From positions 1-46,814 of the IMG/VR virus record IMGVR_UViG_3300028786_000012: a stretch of DNA of 46,814 bases. The stretch is one strand, 5' to 3'. Made by a program: the position numbers and the translations under genes. The DNA comes from a virus. Below are positions 6,070 to 12,624 of the stretch, one piece after another. Under the pieces are notes generated by a model. That model saw nothing but the letters and a program-made list of their open reading frames with translations, made no database searches and was not told where the DNA came from. Within the stretch, counting starts at the first letter, position 1; each line of letters begins with the position of its first letter.

Positions 6070-6357
6070 ATGGCAGCGATCAAACCAGCCAGCCTCCCTA
6101 CTAACATCTTGGCGAAGAAGGCTCCCATCACGCCATCAGCACTGCACGATGTGGAGCCACCCGCTAACGTACCTGTGGTGGCTACGCCGCCTGTAGCAGC
6201 TCCTGCTGAGCCAGAGGGCAGGTTGGTGCAGCTCAGTGTGAACGTCAGCCAAGAGACATTCGAGCGGTTCAGTATGGCCCGGGTGAAGACTAGGAAGAAG
6301 GGTCAGCCAATCATCAACGAGGCGATCCTAGATTGGCTGGAGAAGAACAAGTTCTGA
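6070..6357 (+). CDS. Small ribbon-helix-helix partition partner (ParG/ParB-like), 95 aa
   Basis: Probable centromere-binding adaptor for the ParA upstream. The N-terminal half (residues 1-50) is Pro/Ala-rich and probably disordered. Residues about 52-95 show a ribbon-helix-helix pattern, with a short strand (LVQLSVNVS), a helix (QETFERFSMARVKT) and a second helix (INEAILDWLEKN). The ATG at 6070 is preferred to the GTG at 6061 because an AGGTG site then has seven-base spacing. It ends before a terminator. The assignment rests on size, fold pattern and position beside parA. Confidence 0.75.
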   Translation: MAAIKPASLPTNILAKKAPITPSALHDVEPPANVPVVATPPVAAPAEPEGRLVQLSVNVSQETFERFSMARVKTRKKGQPIINEAILDWLEKNKF

Positions 6358-6379
6358 GGGGGGTAGTGGGAATGAAGAA

Positions 6380-6397
6380 GGGCGCCTTACGGCGCCC
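6380..6397 (+). terminator. Intrinsic terminator after the par operon
   Basis: GGGCGCC (6380-6386), loop TTAC, GGCGCCC (6391-6397), then TTTGTCTT. It lies between the convergent par operon and the RepL-like gene ending at 6419, so it may serve the plus strand mainly. Confidence 0.75.
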
Positions 6398-6418
6398 TTT
6401 GTCTTGCTGGAGATTAGA

Positions 6419-6988
6419 TCACAGCAGTTTGCCCTGTCCGCCACGCCCCGTCTGGATGGTTGGTAATTGCTCAAGAGTTTCATCCAGCTCTTCCTGATTA
6501 GGCGGAGGGAGGCCTTCGCCGTGGACTGAAATCTTATCCCCCGGCCCAAGGATTGGAATCTGGTTCAGTGGTCCTTCACCCATGTCCGGGTTATCTTCCT
6601 CAGAGACAAGTACCCGGGCATTGAACAATGCGTATCGTAGGTTGTCACGCTTATCTGCCCATGCAACTCGGGAGTTGACAACGTAGGCAAGTGTACTGCC
6701 CCGGCCAGAACCGATACTGATTGTCTGTATCCAGTTACCCTTGATCAAATCAGTAAGGGCTCGCTTGATCGTAGGCAGTGAGCATCGGTTCAGTTTTGCA
6801 AGGGTTGCCTGACTAGCGACTAGAGCCCCACGTTCATCCATGTTGGCGATCAAACTAATCATCAACGTTGCCGCCCGGGGATTCTCCCGGTTCAGATGTG
6901 CCAGCAATTCGAGTGCTTTCCGTTCAGCCTGCACCCACGTGCCCCGGAGGTCAGGGGTGTTGTACTTGGTAACGGCTTCGTTCATCAT
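6419..6988 (-). CDS. RepL-like winged-helix replication initiator, 189 aa
   Basis: ATG at 6988 follows an AGGAAGGG site; upstream in-frame codons lack one. Residues about 25-130 follow the pattern I know from RepL-type plasmid replication proteins: NPRAATLMISLIANMDERGA, then a helix-turn-helix (LAKLNRCSLPTIKRALTDLIKGNW) and a beta wing ending in VVNSRVAW. The acidic, Pro-rich C-terminus is probably disordered. It is convergent with the par operon and lies just downstream of the palindrome array, the arrangement of an initiator next to its origin. It could also be a copy-number regulator. No nuclease motif is visible. Confidence 0.75.
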   Translation of the reverse strand: MMNEAVTKYNTPDLRGTWVQAERKALELLAHLNRENPRAATLMISLIANMDERGALVASQATLAKLNRCSLPTIKRALTDLIKGNWIQTISIGSGRGSTLAYVVNSRVAWADKRDNLRYALFNARVLVSEEDNPDMGEGPLNQIPILGPGDKISVHGEGLPPPNQEELDETLEQLPTIQTGRGGQGKLL

Positions 6989-7052
6989 GGCTACCCTTCC
7001 TAGCGGACAAGATTGAGTGCTAGTGTGCATGCGTGATTACTAACCGTCAAGG

Positions 7053-7210
7053 GTGATCGTTAGCAGGCACAGATGAGCTAGGGATAGCTCACAGGATGAG
7101 CTACATAATCTGGCAAATTGGTGATTGCTAACGATCACAGATGAGCTATGGGTAGCTCACGTAAGTAGCTCAAGTAGGTGAGCTAGGGGTAGCTCATTCA
7201 GGGTGAGCTA
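7053..7210. repeat. Candidate origin: TGAGCTA palindrome array
   Basis: Three 18-bp palindromes TGAGCTA-N4-TAGCTCA lie at 7074-7091, 7142-7159 and 7179-7196. Extra half-sites are at 7097-7103, 7166-7172 (inverted) and 7204-7210. A perfect 13-bp inverted pair (GTGATCGTTAGCA at 7053-7065 and its complement at 7126-7138) encloses the first palindrome. The array fills the gap between the two RepL-like genes. Dense iterons beside initiator genes are typical of plasmid origins; autoregulatory operator use is also possible. Confidence 0.7.
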
Positions 7211-7259
7211 GCTGAGCCTCTGGAGGCCACGTATTTCAAGGGTGTCGATCTTCCGCCCT

Positions 7260-7937
7260 CTAAGGATCTACTGACACACCGCAGACCGCTGGCCTGAATG
7301 CCCGTTGCCGCTCATAGGTTGCAGCCCAATCTCCACGAGAGAATACCTCCGGATTTACCTCGAACTCGCTATGCCCAACACGTCTGATCACATTTTGGCG
7401 GACCAGCTTAGATAAGTTGTTGCGAAAGGTCTGATCCTTGATCCCCAACTTCGCCGCAATCTTCGCCCGTGCGGAGGTTGGCAGATAGACGAAGTTATCA
7501 GAATCCATCTTGTGCACCAGCTCTAGGAGCAGTGTGGTGTGAGAGCCTTCTAGATCAATAAGCTGCGGAGTGGCGTCTATATAGAGTTTCACGTACGGCG
7601 GTTCATCCGTAGGAAGCTCCACGCTGCTCACTACCCTGACCACCTCCCTGTGTTCTGGAGCCTCGTCGGTCCCACCAATAGATGAAACGTAAGTGTGCAC
7701 CTCTACTAGATCGGCTTCAGTAAATTCAAACCACTCTCCTTCCTTACGCCTATCTTTGAAGTGGGTGTGAACCATACCTTCCAACACTAGGGCATTAGGG
7801 GCATACCAAGTCCTAATGAGTATGATAGGTAATCCGGAGGTTTTCGACAGTGTTCGCCTACGTTGCTCTGGATGATTACTGATACCAACTTTGTGTAAAC
7901 CTATGGAGTTGCGCATTAGGTATAATTGCTGTGCCAT
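7260..7937 (-). CDS. GIY-YIG (T5orf172-type) and RepL-like winged-helix fusion, 225 aa
   Basis: ATG at 7937 is chosen because the domain starts at once (MAQQLYLMRN) and an AAGAGAAG site precedes it. Residues about 4-75 match the GIY-YIG superfamily variant T5orf172/MUG113: LYLMRN, then HKVGIS with a following Arg cluster, a helix with the HTHF segment, and EGEWFEF. Residues about 125-210 match the RepL-type winged helix: TTLLLELVHKMDSDNFVYLP, then IAAKLGIKDQTFRNNLSKLV, then a wing and NPEVFSRGDW. It may be a replication initiator with DNA-cleaving or binding ability, acting on the adjacent palindrome array. Confidence 0.75.
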   Translation of the reverse strand: MAQQLYLMRNSIGLHKVGISNHPEQRRRTLSKTSGLPIILIRTWYAPNALVLEGMVHTHFKDRRKEGEWFEFTEADLVEVHTYVSSIGGTDEAPEHREVVRVVSSVELPTDEPPYVKLYIDATPQLIDLEGSHTTLLLELVHKMDSDNFVYLPTSARAKIAAKLGIKDQTFRNNLSKLVRQNVIRRVGHSEFEVNPEVFSRGDWAATYERQRAFRPAVCGVSVDP

Positions 7938-7980
7938 AAAACTTCTCTTAATAAAATATAACTTCTCATTGCAGTGTAGC

Positions 7981-8048
7981 AGCCCTAACGCGCTTCGCTT
8001 GTTGGCTACGTCCCGACGAACCGTCAACCCCGGCGCTTCGCTAGGGCT
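7981..8048. other. Inverted repeat upstream of the GIY-YIG/RepL gene
   Basis: AGCCCTA (7981-7987) and TAGGGCT (8042-8048) flank a GC-rich loop that contains two GCGCTTCG words. On the minus strand it would lie in the leader of the gene starting at 7937. The structure could be a weak terminator or an RNA control element for replication-protein synthesis. Confidence 0.4.
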
Positions 8049-8233
8049 TGCCGCTCCGCCGTGCCGCAGCTCCTCCAACGATACCATCTGTCCGTCGCTA
8101 CCACACTTGCAGTCTTGATTGCAAGATCTGAAGCCTTGATAAACTTGGCGTACGCCTCCGCCATTCCGTGGGGATCAAAGCTGTGGCGGATGAGAATCAT
8201 GAACGTGCTTAACGATAGGAACTTAGTGCTCAT
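8024..8233 (-). CDS. Hypothetical protein, 69 aa (uncertain)
   Basis: ATG at 8233 has a GGGTGA ribosome binding site close upstream and follows the end of the Cys-rich gene by a few bases. The product is basic at its C-terminus (AERQALAKRRG) with a central helix (MAEAYAKFIKASDLAI). It overlaps the inverted repeat at 7981-8048. No family is recognised, and it may be the last gene of the long leftward operon. Confidence 0.4.
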   Translation of the reverse strand: MSTKFLSLSTFMILIRHSFDPHGMAEAYAKFIKASDLAIKTASVVATDRWYRWRSCGTAERQALAKRRG

Positions 8234-8236
8234 GTA

Positions 8237-8467
8237 TCACCCACGATTTGAGTTTGTAAGTTGACCAGCAGGACTGAAACGTCTCTTGCCGTAGATGGTA
8301 CGGGTGCAACCAACAGTAGGGCAGGGAGTTGAAACTGTCTCCCCGTCTCGCTGACAGTTGGTAACCTTCCAATCACTTCTTGGTCCTTCCACAGAGCACG
8401 TACAGTAGTTGCAAGTGCCTGCGTATGTCGCTGTGTCTGGGAGTATCCCCGGGCATGTAACCTTCAT
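8237..8467 (-). CDS. Cys-rich small protein, 76 aa
   Basis: ATG at 8467 overlaps the previous stop as ATGA, which fixes the start. Seven Cys residues are spaced C-x-x-C-x-C (CNYCTC) followed by single Cys and CPTVGC, suggesting one or two metal sites, probably zinc. It lacks a signal peptide. Function unknown; similar Cys-rich peptides are common among phage early genes. Confidence 0.6.
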   Translation of the reverse strand: MKVTCPGILPDTATYAGTCNYCTCSVEGPRSDWKVTNCQRDGETVSTPCPTVGCTRTIYGKRRFSPAGQLTNSNRG

Positions 8468-8850
8468 GGGCGAGCCACCAGAGAGTCTTGCCAATCACAG
8501 TCACCCGGTGTAAGGGAGGCTATGACGTTATCCAGTCGCTTGCATTCGATACCGCCAAGTCCAGCCCAAACTCTCTCATCTCGGATAACAGGTCTGCTGC
8601 TGTACCCGAAAATGTTCCCGTTACTATCTCTAGCGATGCACTGGATAGATGGGTGTAGTGCAGACCAATCTACTGTTGGCTTGCTCTTCGGTTTGATGCG
8701 GTACTCTCGGTCACCGAAGTTCCATGCAGGCGCCCCCGCTGGCGCCCAACGTCCATTGGTGACTACCTTTTCTCGAACTTCGATATTCTCGCCCGCTATG
8801 AACGCCTGCATAACACTGATGTAATGCTGAGTTACTTGTTCCTTACTCAC
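8464..8850 (-). CDS. Conserved phage-type hypothetical protein, 128 aa
   Basis: A GTG start at 8850 overlaps the upstream stop by eight bases. The N-terminal 55 residues (a helix YISVMQAFIAGENIE, then WAPAGAPAWNFGDREYRIKP) match a short domain I recall in many phage proteins of unknown role. The remainder (around ECKRLDNVIASLT) has no recognised family. It is part of the long leftward operon. Confidence 0.65.
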   Translation of the reverse strand: MSKEQVTQHYISVMQAFIAGENIEVREKVVTNGRWAPAGAPAWNFGDREYRIKPKSKPTVDWSALHPSIQCIARDSNGNIFGYSSRPVIRDERVWAGLGGIECKRLDNVIASLTPGDCDWQDSLVARP

Positions 8851-9211
8851 TTGCTTGCTTTCCTTTCAATGTATCAATACAGAAGTTCAACAGTTCCCAG
8901 CGGAGACGGCCATAGGCGCTATGCTTAGACCACATGGTACGGTTCGATTCTGCTAGGTCATACGCATCTGTCTTACTATTCCGCTTCTTGGATGGGTCCG
9001 GGATAGGGAATGCACCAGAACCTGAGAACTTCGGCCACTTATCGAACAACCTCTCAAGTGTTCTATCTAACTTCCAGAGTGCATGCATTTGGACCGTGAG
9101 GTCGGAGTAGTAAATGAGGTCCATGTTGTAGCAGATGCCACTAGATGGGTTCGGTGCCAGCTTGACCTTCTCTAATATCTTCAACAGTGCAGCTTCAATT
9201 TCCTTACTCAC
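8843..9211 (-). CDS. Paralogue 4 of the GICY...WPKF...ELL family, 122 aa
   Basis: GTG start at 9211 in a GTGA overlap with the upstream gene. It shares with the three genes at 9467-10478 the ordered motifs GICYNMD, KWPKFSG, FPIPDP and MWSKHSAYGRLRWELLNF, the last in place of MWNPEHPYGALRLELLDF. It is the most divergent member and is separated from the others by the small secreted-protein gene. No known function or catalytic motif. Confidence 0.7.
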   Translation of the reverse strand: MSKEIEAALLKILEKVKLAPNPSSGICYNMDLIYYSDLTVQMHALWKLDRTLERLFDKWPKFSGSGAFPIPDPSKKRNSKTDAYDLAESNRTMWSKHSAYGRLRWELLNFCIDTLKGKQASE

Positions 9212-9474
9212 TTACTAACTTCCTCTTGTTTTGGAATCTCGAACACTGAGCCATTGTAATTACACTCTAGGCCAGTTACAACAACTTTGTTGAACGCAAC
9301 TCGATAACCAACTGGTGCACTCTTACCGCCCAACTCTTTACACTTCTTTTCCCGGGCCATGTAGTCTTCGATAGTGATTGCCTCCTCCCGTGGAATAGGG
9401 GTCATGGCAAACACTGCTGCCTGAGCCTGAACACTAGCGGTTAGCAGGAGAGCAGCTACAATAACTTTACGCAC
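9208..9474 (-). CDS. Small exported protein, 88 aa
   Basis: GTG start at 9474, seven bases after an AAGGAG site and overlapping the previous stop by eight bases. The N-terminus MRKVIVAALLLTASVQAQAA is a clear signal peptide, with signal peptidase I cleavage likely after AQA. The mature part of about 68 residues has two Cys residues that could form a disulphide. It is presumably periplasmic. It is inserted between members of the paralogue array. Family unknown. Confidence 0.7.
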   Translation of the reverse strand: MRKVIVAALLLTASVQAQAAVFAMTPIPREEAITIEDYMAREKKCKELGGKSAPVGYRVAFNKVVVTGLECNYNGSVFEIPKQEEVSK

Positions 9475-9805
9475 TGACTTTCTCCTTGAAGTTTTCAGGG
9501 CTGAAGTAATCGATCATGAAGTCCAGCAACTCTAGGCGAAGGGCTCCGTACGGATGCTCCGGGTTCCACATATTCTCACGGTGGGTTTCGTCAAAGGCTT
9601 CTTCACCTCCCGGGATAGGGTAGTTCTCATCTCCAGAGAACTTAGGCCATGCTGCGAAGGCTTGCTCCCGCAGTACTTCTAGGGCTGGGAGTTCAAGACG
9701 AACAAAGGCAAAGTCCACGTTGTAGCAGATACCGCCGCCGTTGAACTTCGGGCCAGCAGTTTTGATCTGTACTAGTTGTGCATGAAGGCGATTGATAAAT
9801 GTCAA
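9467..9805 (-). CDS. Paralogue 3 of the GICY...WPKF...ELLDF family, 112 aa
   Basis: TTG start at 9805 overlaps the preceding TGA, and the ribosome binding site GGAGCA lies inside the last codons of paralogue 2. Motifs in order are GICYNVDF, AWPKFSG, YPIPGG and MWNPEHPYGALRLELLDF. It is similar in length and sequence to paralogues 1 and 2. No functional clue; the strong conservation of the last block suggests an interaction surface. Confidence 0.75.
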   Translation of the reverse strand: MTFINRLHAQLVQIKTAGPKFNGGGICYNVDFAFVRLELPALEVLREQAFAAWPKFSGDENYPIPGGEEAFDETHRENMWNPEHPYGALRLELLDFMIDYFSPENFKEKVSA

Positions 9806-10131
9806 AGTGTTGCTCCAAAGTGTTCAATCATAAAGTCCAGCAGTTCCAGTCGGAGAGCACCGTAAGGGTGCTCTGGGTTCCACATCACGGACTTACCTGC
9901 CAAGCTGTAGGCCTGCTCGGGGTCGTTACCTTGGGGGCACGGGACGGGCCATGCCTTTAATCCGGAGTACTTAGGCCACGCGCTGAATGCGTCATTGATC
10001 AATGAGTCATGCCCACGGACATTGGCACGGCCCATCCGTACATCCACGTGGAAGCAGATGCCGAGGCAGCTACGTGGAGGGTTGTTCTTTAAGTCAACTA
10101 GGGCGGCGTGGATGTGTTGTGTAAGTGTCAT
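9802..10131 (-). CDS. Paralogue 2 of the GICY...WPKF...ELLDF family, 109 aa
   Basis: ATG at 10131 overlaps the stop of paralogue 1 as ATGA. The ribosome binding site GGAGCA is formed by the Gly-Ala codons near the end of paralogue 1. Motifs: GICFHVDV, AWPKYSG, WPVPCP and MWNPEHPYGALRLELLDF. Function unknown. Confidence 0.75.
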   Translation of the reverse strand: MTLTQHIHAALVDLKNNPPRSCLGICFHVDVRMGRANVRGHDSLINDAFSAWPKYSGLKAWPVPCPQGNDPEQAYSLAGKSVMWNPEHPYGALRLELLDFMIEHFGATL

Positions 10132-10478
10132 AGTTTTGCTCCAAAGTACTCAATCAAGAAGTCCAGCAACTCTAACCTCAAGGCGCCATAAGGGTGTTCC
10201 GGATTCCACATGTTGGCGTCTGGGGTGAATATAAACGCCGCACTTGGACTCATATCCTCACCCTCACCAGTTCGTCCGGGGATGGGGTAGTTCGGGCGGG
10301 TTGTGTACTTCGGCCAAGCCTCGAAGCCGGGGAGGAGGGCGGTAACAACCTCGTAGCTATCTACATCACGTTCGAGGATAGTTGCTACAGCACAACAGAT
10401 ACCGTGGAACAGTTCTGGCGGGCCATCTTTCTTGATTTGAAGCAGGGCAGAGTGGACATCGTTCGCAAGTGTCACAGT
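10128..10478 (-). CDS. Paralogue 1 of the GICY...WPKF...ELLDF family, 116 aa
   Basis: GTG at 10478 is preferred to the longer frame reaching 10544 because the alignment with paralogues 2 and 3 begins there (VTLANDVHSALLQIKK against MTLTQHIHAALVDLKN), a GGTGA site precedes it, and the longer reading would start close to a terminator. Motifs: GICCAVAT, AWPKYTT, YPIPGR and MWNPEHPYGALRLELLDF. It has a longer insert before the last block than its relatives. Confidence 0.7.
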   Translation of the reverse strand, partial: TVTLANDVHSALLQIKKDGPPELFHGICCAVATILERDVDSYEVVTALLPGFEAWPKYTTRPNYPIPGRTGEGEDMSPSAAFIFTPDANMWNPEHPYGALRLELLDFLIEYFGAKL

Positions 10479-10527
10479 TTTCACCAAAAGTCGTACAGTT
10501 CGTTTGTGTGGCGCCAAGATAGCAAAA

Positions 10528-10555
10528 GGCTCCCGTACCGTCAAGTACGAGAGCC
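10528..10555 (-). terminator. Intrinsic terminator on the leftward strand
   Basis: On the minus strand an 11-base stem, GGCTCTCGTAC with GTACGGGAGCC (one G-U pair), encloses a six-base loop and is followed by TTTTGC. It ends 21 bases after the 76-aa gene and would separate the SPFH gene group from the paralogue array or only attenuate it. Confidence 0.7.
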
Positions 10556-10575
10556 AATTTCTTTTACACTAAGGG

Positions 10576-10806
10576 TTACAGCCAGCCGAGAGCAATCGCC
10601 TTCTTCAGCCCTAGGATGAGGTTTTCGGCATGCTCCCGATCCTTCACTCTTAGGCCGTCATCCACATCATCTGCACAATCGTAGATGAAGACGTAATCTC
10701 GCACGTCTCGCTCGATCAGTTCACAGATGCTGAAGGTGCCATCACTACCACTTACACGGATCGAATCGACTTGATCACTATCCTTACGGACATCAAACTC
10801 TGACAT
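10576..10806 (-). CDS. Hypothetical acidic protein, 76 aa
   Basis: ATG at 10806, nine bases after the SPFH gene's stop, with AAGGAAG upstream. The protein is acidic, with strand-like N-terminal residues and a C-terminal helix (REHAENLILGLKKAIALGWL). No family recognised. It is the last gene before the terminator at 10528-10555. Confidence 0.65.
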   Translation of the reverse strand: MSEFDVRKDSDQVDSIRVSGSDGTFSICELIERDVRDYVFIYDCADDVDDGLRVKDREHAENLILGLKKAIALGWL

Positions 10807-10815
10807 GTAACTTCC

Positions 10816-12117
10816 TTACTTCTTGATGCCCATGTCGAGCGAGAGAGTCTTCATGTTCTGAGCGTTCATAAGGCTCATGAAGTCTTCGACTTGATTGGCA
10901 CGGCTGCCCGAACCACCACCACCCATAGAAAACTGCGACACTGGTGCGTTAGCAATGGCTTGACCAATTGCGTCAGTCATCTTCTCGATAGTCGCCAACT
11001 TCTTATCCAAAGCACCGTCAGCCTCAAGGATCACACGCTTCTCGTAGGCAGAGGCATCTGCCAGAGTTTTGATTGCAAGGCCATCAATCTTTGCCTTTTC
11101 CAGCAATTCGGTTGCAGTCTTACGTGCAATAACGGCGGACTCTTGCTCTTTCGAGGCAGTGGTCAGGGCCAACAGTTTCTCAGTTTCAGCGTTGGTAGTT
11201 TTCTCTACTTGGTCACGCAGAGTTTCTTGACGCTTCTGTTCAACTTCACGCTGACCACGAGCTACTGCCAACAGTTTCGCTTCTTCTTCTTTCAAGCGAT
11301 CAGCACGAGCGATTGCCAAGTCTGCTTGAGCAGTCTGAACTTTCACCATCCGGCCACGGAATTGCTCGTTCGGAATGATGTTAGTGATTCGGGCTTCTAC
11401 AACTTGTGCACCAAGACTAACAAACTGCTGAGCTTTACGAATCTCTTGGCCTTTGTTGTCAACTTCCTTCTCAGTTACGAACTCAGTTCGCTTCTGTTCA
11501 CCATCACTACCGGCACCCGATACAAGTTTGTCACCCTCTTGGCGCTCTTGAATAACTGCCTTCTGAACTTCCTTACGCTTCACGGCGTATTGACCGTTGC
11601 GAAGTTGGTCATCGAAGTTGCTACCGAACTCAGAACGACCACCCGCGAAGAAATCATCTGCCGTCATCAGCGAGGCTGTAGTTTGCAGAGTTTCCTTAAC
11701 CGCTGGAACTACTGCAAGTTGCAGGAAGTTCTCTGGAGTACGATACTCCCGGGCGATTTGCAGGAATTGCTCACCAACTGGCATGCGAACACGTGTGGAA
11801 GCCTCTACAGCGCCATCTACGTTGCCGAGGAATACAACCTTGTAGTTGTCAACCCCTACGCCGTCATCGACCTCTGGACTACGCTCACCGTCCTTCACGA
11901 TAGAGAACTGGAGAGTCTGAGCTTGCTTCCAAGCAGTAGCCTTACCGAACCACTTGGTATCGTATCCCGGCTCAGTCAAGACTTTCTCAGTACCCATGAT
12001 GGTACGGACGTGAGTCTGATAGCCAGCTTCGTTGTTTACCATGACGCTATTGAACAGACCGATGCAGACCAAACTTGCTGCTGCGATACCGATACCAACC
12101 TTTTTCATGAACTGCAT
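10816..12117 (-). CDS. SPFH/band-7 (prohibitin-flotillin-like) membrane protein, 433 aa
   Basis: ATG at 12117 is chosen because an AGGAG site lies just before it; an earlier GTG frame has none. An N-terminal membrane anchor (residues about 5-20) is followed by an SPFH-type domain to about residue 240, then a long charged coiled coil (about 250-370, rich in Ala, Glu, Lys and Arg), and a Gly-rich C-terminus (MGGGGSGSRANQ). SPFH proteins form large ring or cage oligomers on membranes. In phages their role is not established; membrane remodelling, protease control or superinfection exclusion are possibilities. Confidence 0.8.
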   Translation of the reverse strand: MQFMKKVGIGIAAASLVCIGLFNSVMVNNEAGYQTHVRTIMGTEKVLTEPGYDTKWFGKATAWKQAQTLQFSIVKDGERSPEVDDGVGVDNYKVVFLGNVDGAVEASTRVRMPVGEQFLQIAREYRTPENFLQLAVVPAVKETLQTTASLMTADDFFAGGRSEFGSNFDDQLRNGQYAVKRKEVQKAVIQERQEGDKLVSGAGSDGEQKRTEFVTEKEVDNKGQEIRKAQQFVSLGAQVVEARITNIIPNEQFRGRMVKVQTAQADLAIARADRLKEEEAKLLAVARGQREVEQKRQETLRDQVEKTTNAETEKLLALTTASKEQESAVIARKTATELLEKAKIDGLAIKTLADASAYEKRVILEADGALDKKLATIEKMTDAIGQAIANAPVSQFSMGGGGSGSRANQVEDFMSLMNAQNMKTLSLDMGIKK

Positions 12118-12150
12118 TGTTGCTCCTAGATTATTGAATTGTCTTGCCAC

Positions 12151-12375
12151 TTACGTTTGTTCTTGCACTACCCTGTTGTGCATGCGAATGAACGCATTCA
12201 ACCGGATTTCACTTTCTGCTAGGGAGAGGAACCGTCCCGTTAGTTTCCACTGTTTCATCATTGGAACGTAGTAATACACTTCGAACCAACCGCCCCCAGC
12301 GTCTACTATGCGGGTCAGCATCTCCCCACTATTCATACTCTTTACAGAGCGTACTTCCTCTTTGATTACCTTCAT
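12151..12375 (-). CDS. Hypothetical protein, 74 aa
   Basis: ATG at 12375 overlaps the previous stop as ATGA. The protein has an N-terminal charged strand pattern and a central aromatic segment (GGWFEVYYYVPMMKQWKL), then a C-terminal helix. No family recognised. Immediately upstream of the SPFH gene, so co-transcribed with it. Confidence 0.65.
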   Translation of the reverse strand: MKVIKEEVRSVKSMNSGEMLTRIVDAGGGWFEVYYYVPMMKQWKLTGRFLSLAESEIRLNAFIRMHNRVVQEQT

Positions 12376-12476
12376 TCAGAAGGATCGTTCTTCTCACCTT
12401 GGAAGTGTTTACCAACTCCCAGAGCGATCAAGTACAGGACAAATACGCCCCCAACCACCATCAACACATTAGCCAT
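12372..12476 (-). CDS. Small membrane peptide, 34 aa
   Basis: ATG at 12476 within the end of the previous gene; TGA at 12372 overlaps the next start. Residues about 3-21 (NVLMVVGGVFVLYLIALGV) form one membrane segment, followed by a short polar tail. The overlaps on both sides support it as a real gene despite its size. Confidence 0.55.
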   Translation of the reverse strand: MANVLMVVGGVFVLYLIALGVGKHFQGEKNDPSE

Positions 12477-12624
12477 TCTTCTTCCTCAGCATGAAGGCCA
12501 TTCTCCAGCCAACTGCAATCCCGTAATCTAGGAAGTAGAACTTCTTAGCGAAGAGTTTCCAGTATCGCATGTAGAGTAAGCTGTCTGTCAAGAAGAAGAG
12601 TGGGATTAGATAGATCCAAGTCAC
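12469..12624 (-). CDS. Small membrane protein, 51 aa
   Basis: A GTG start at 12624 overlaps the upstream TGA (GTGA). The product has an N-terminal hydrophobic segment (YLIPLFFLTDSLLY) followed by a basic, aromatic part ending RKKNG. It may be peripheral or have one membrane helix. Overlaps at both ends fit translational coupling. Confidence 0.55.
   Translation of the reverse strand: MTWIYLIPLFFLTDSLLYMRYWKLFAKKFYFLDYGIAVGWRMAFMLRKKNG

Noticed and set aside
7053-7210. Protelomerase telomere site as in N15
   Set aside because: Palindromes are short and multiple rather than one long perfect palindrome, and no protelomerase-like gene was recognised in the window.
10891-12129. 412-aa open frame on the plus strand
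   Set aside because: Antisense to the SPFH gene; composition is typical of a mirrored reading of a helical, Glu/Lys-rich protein.
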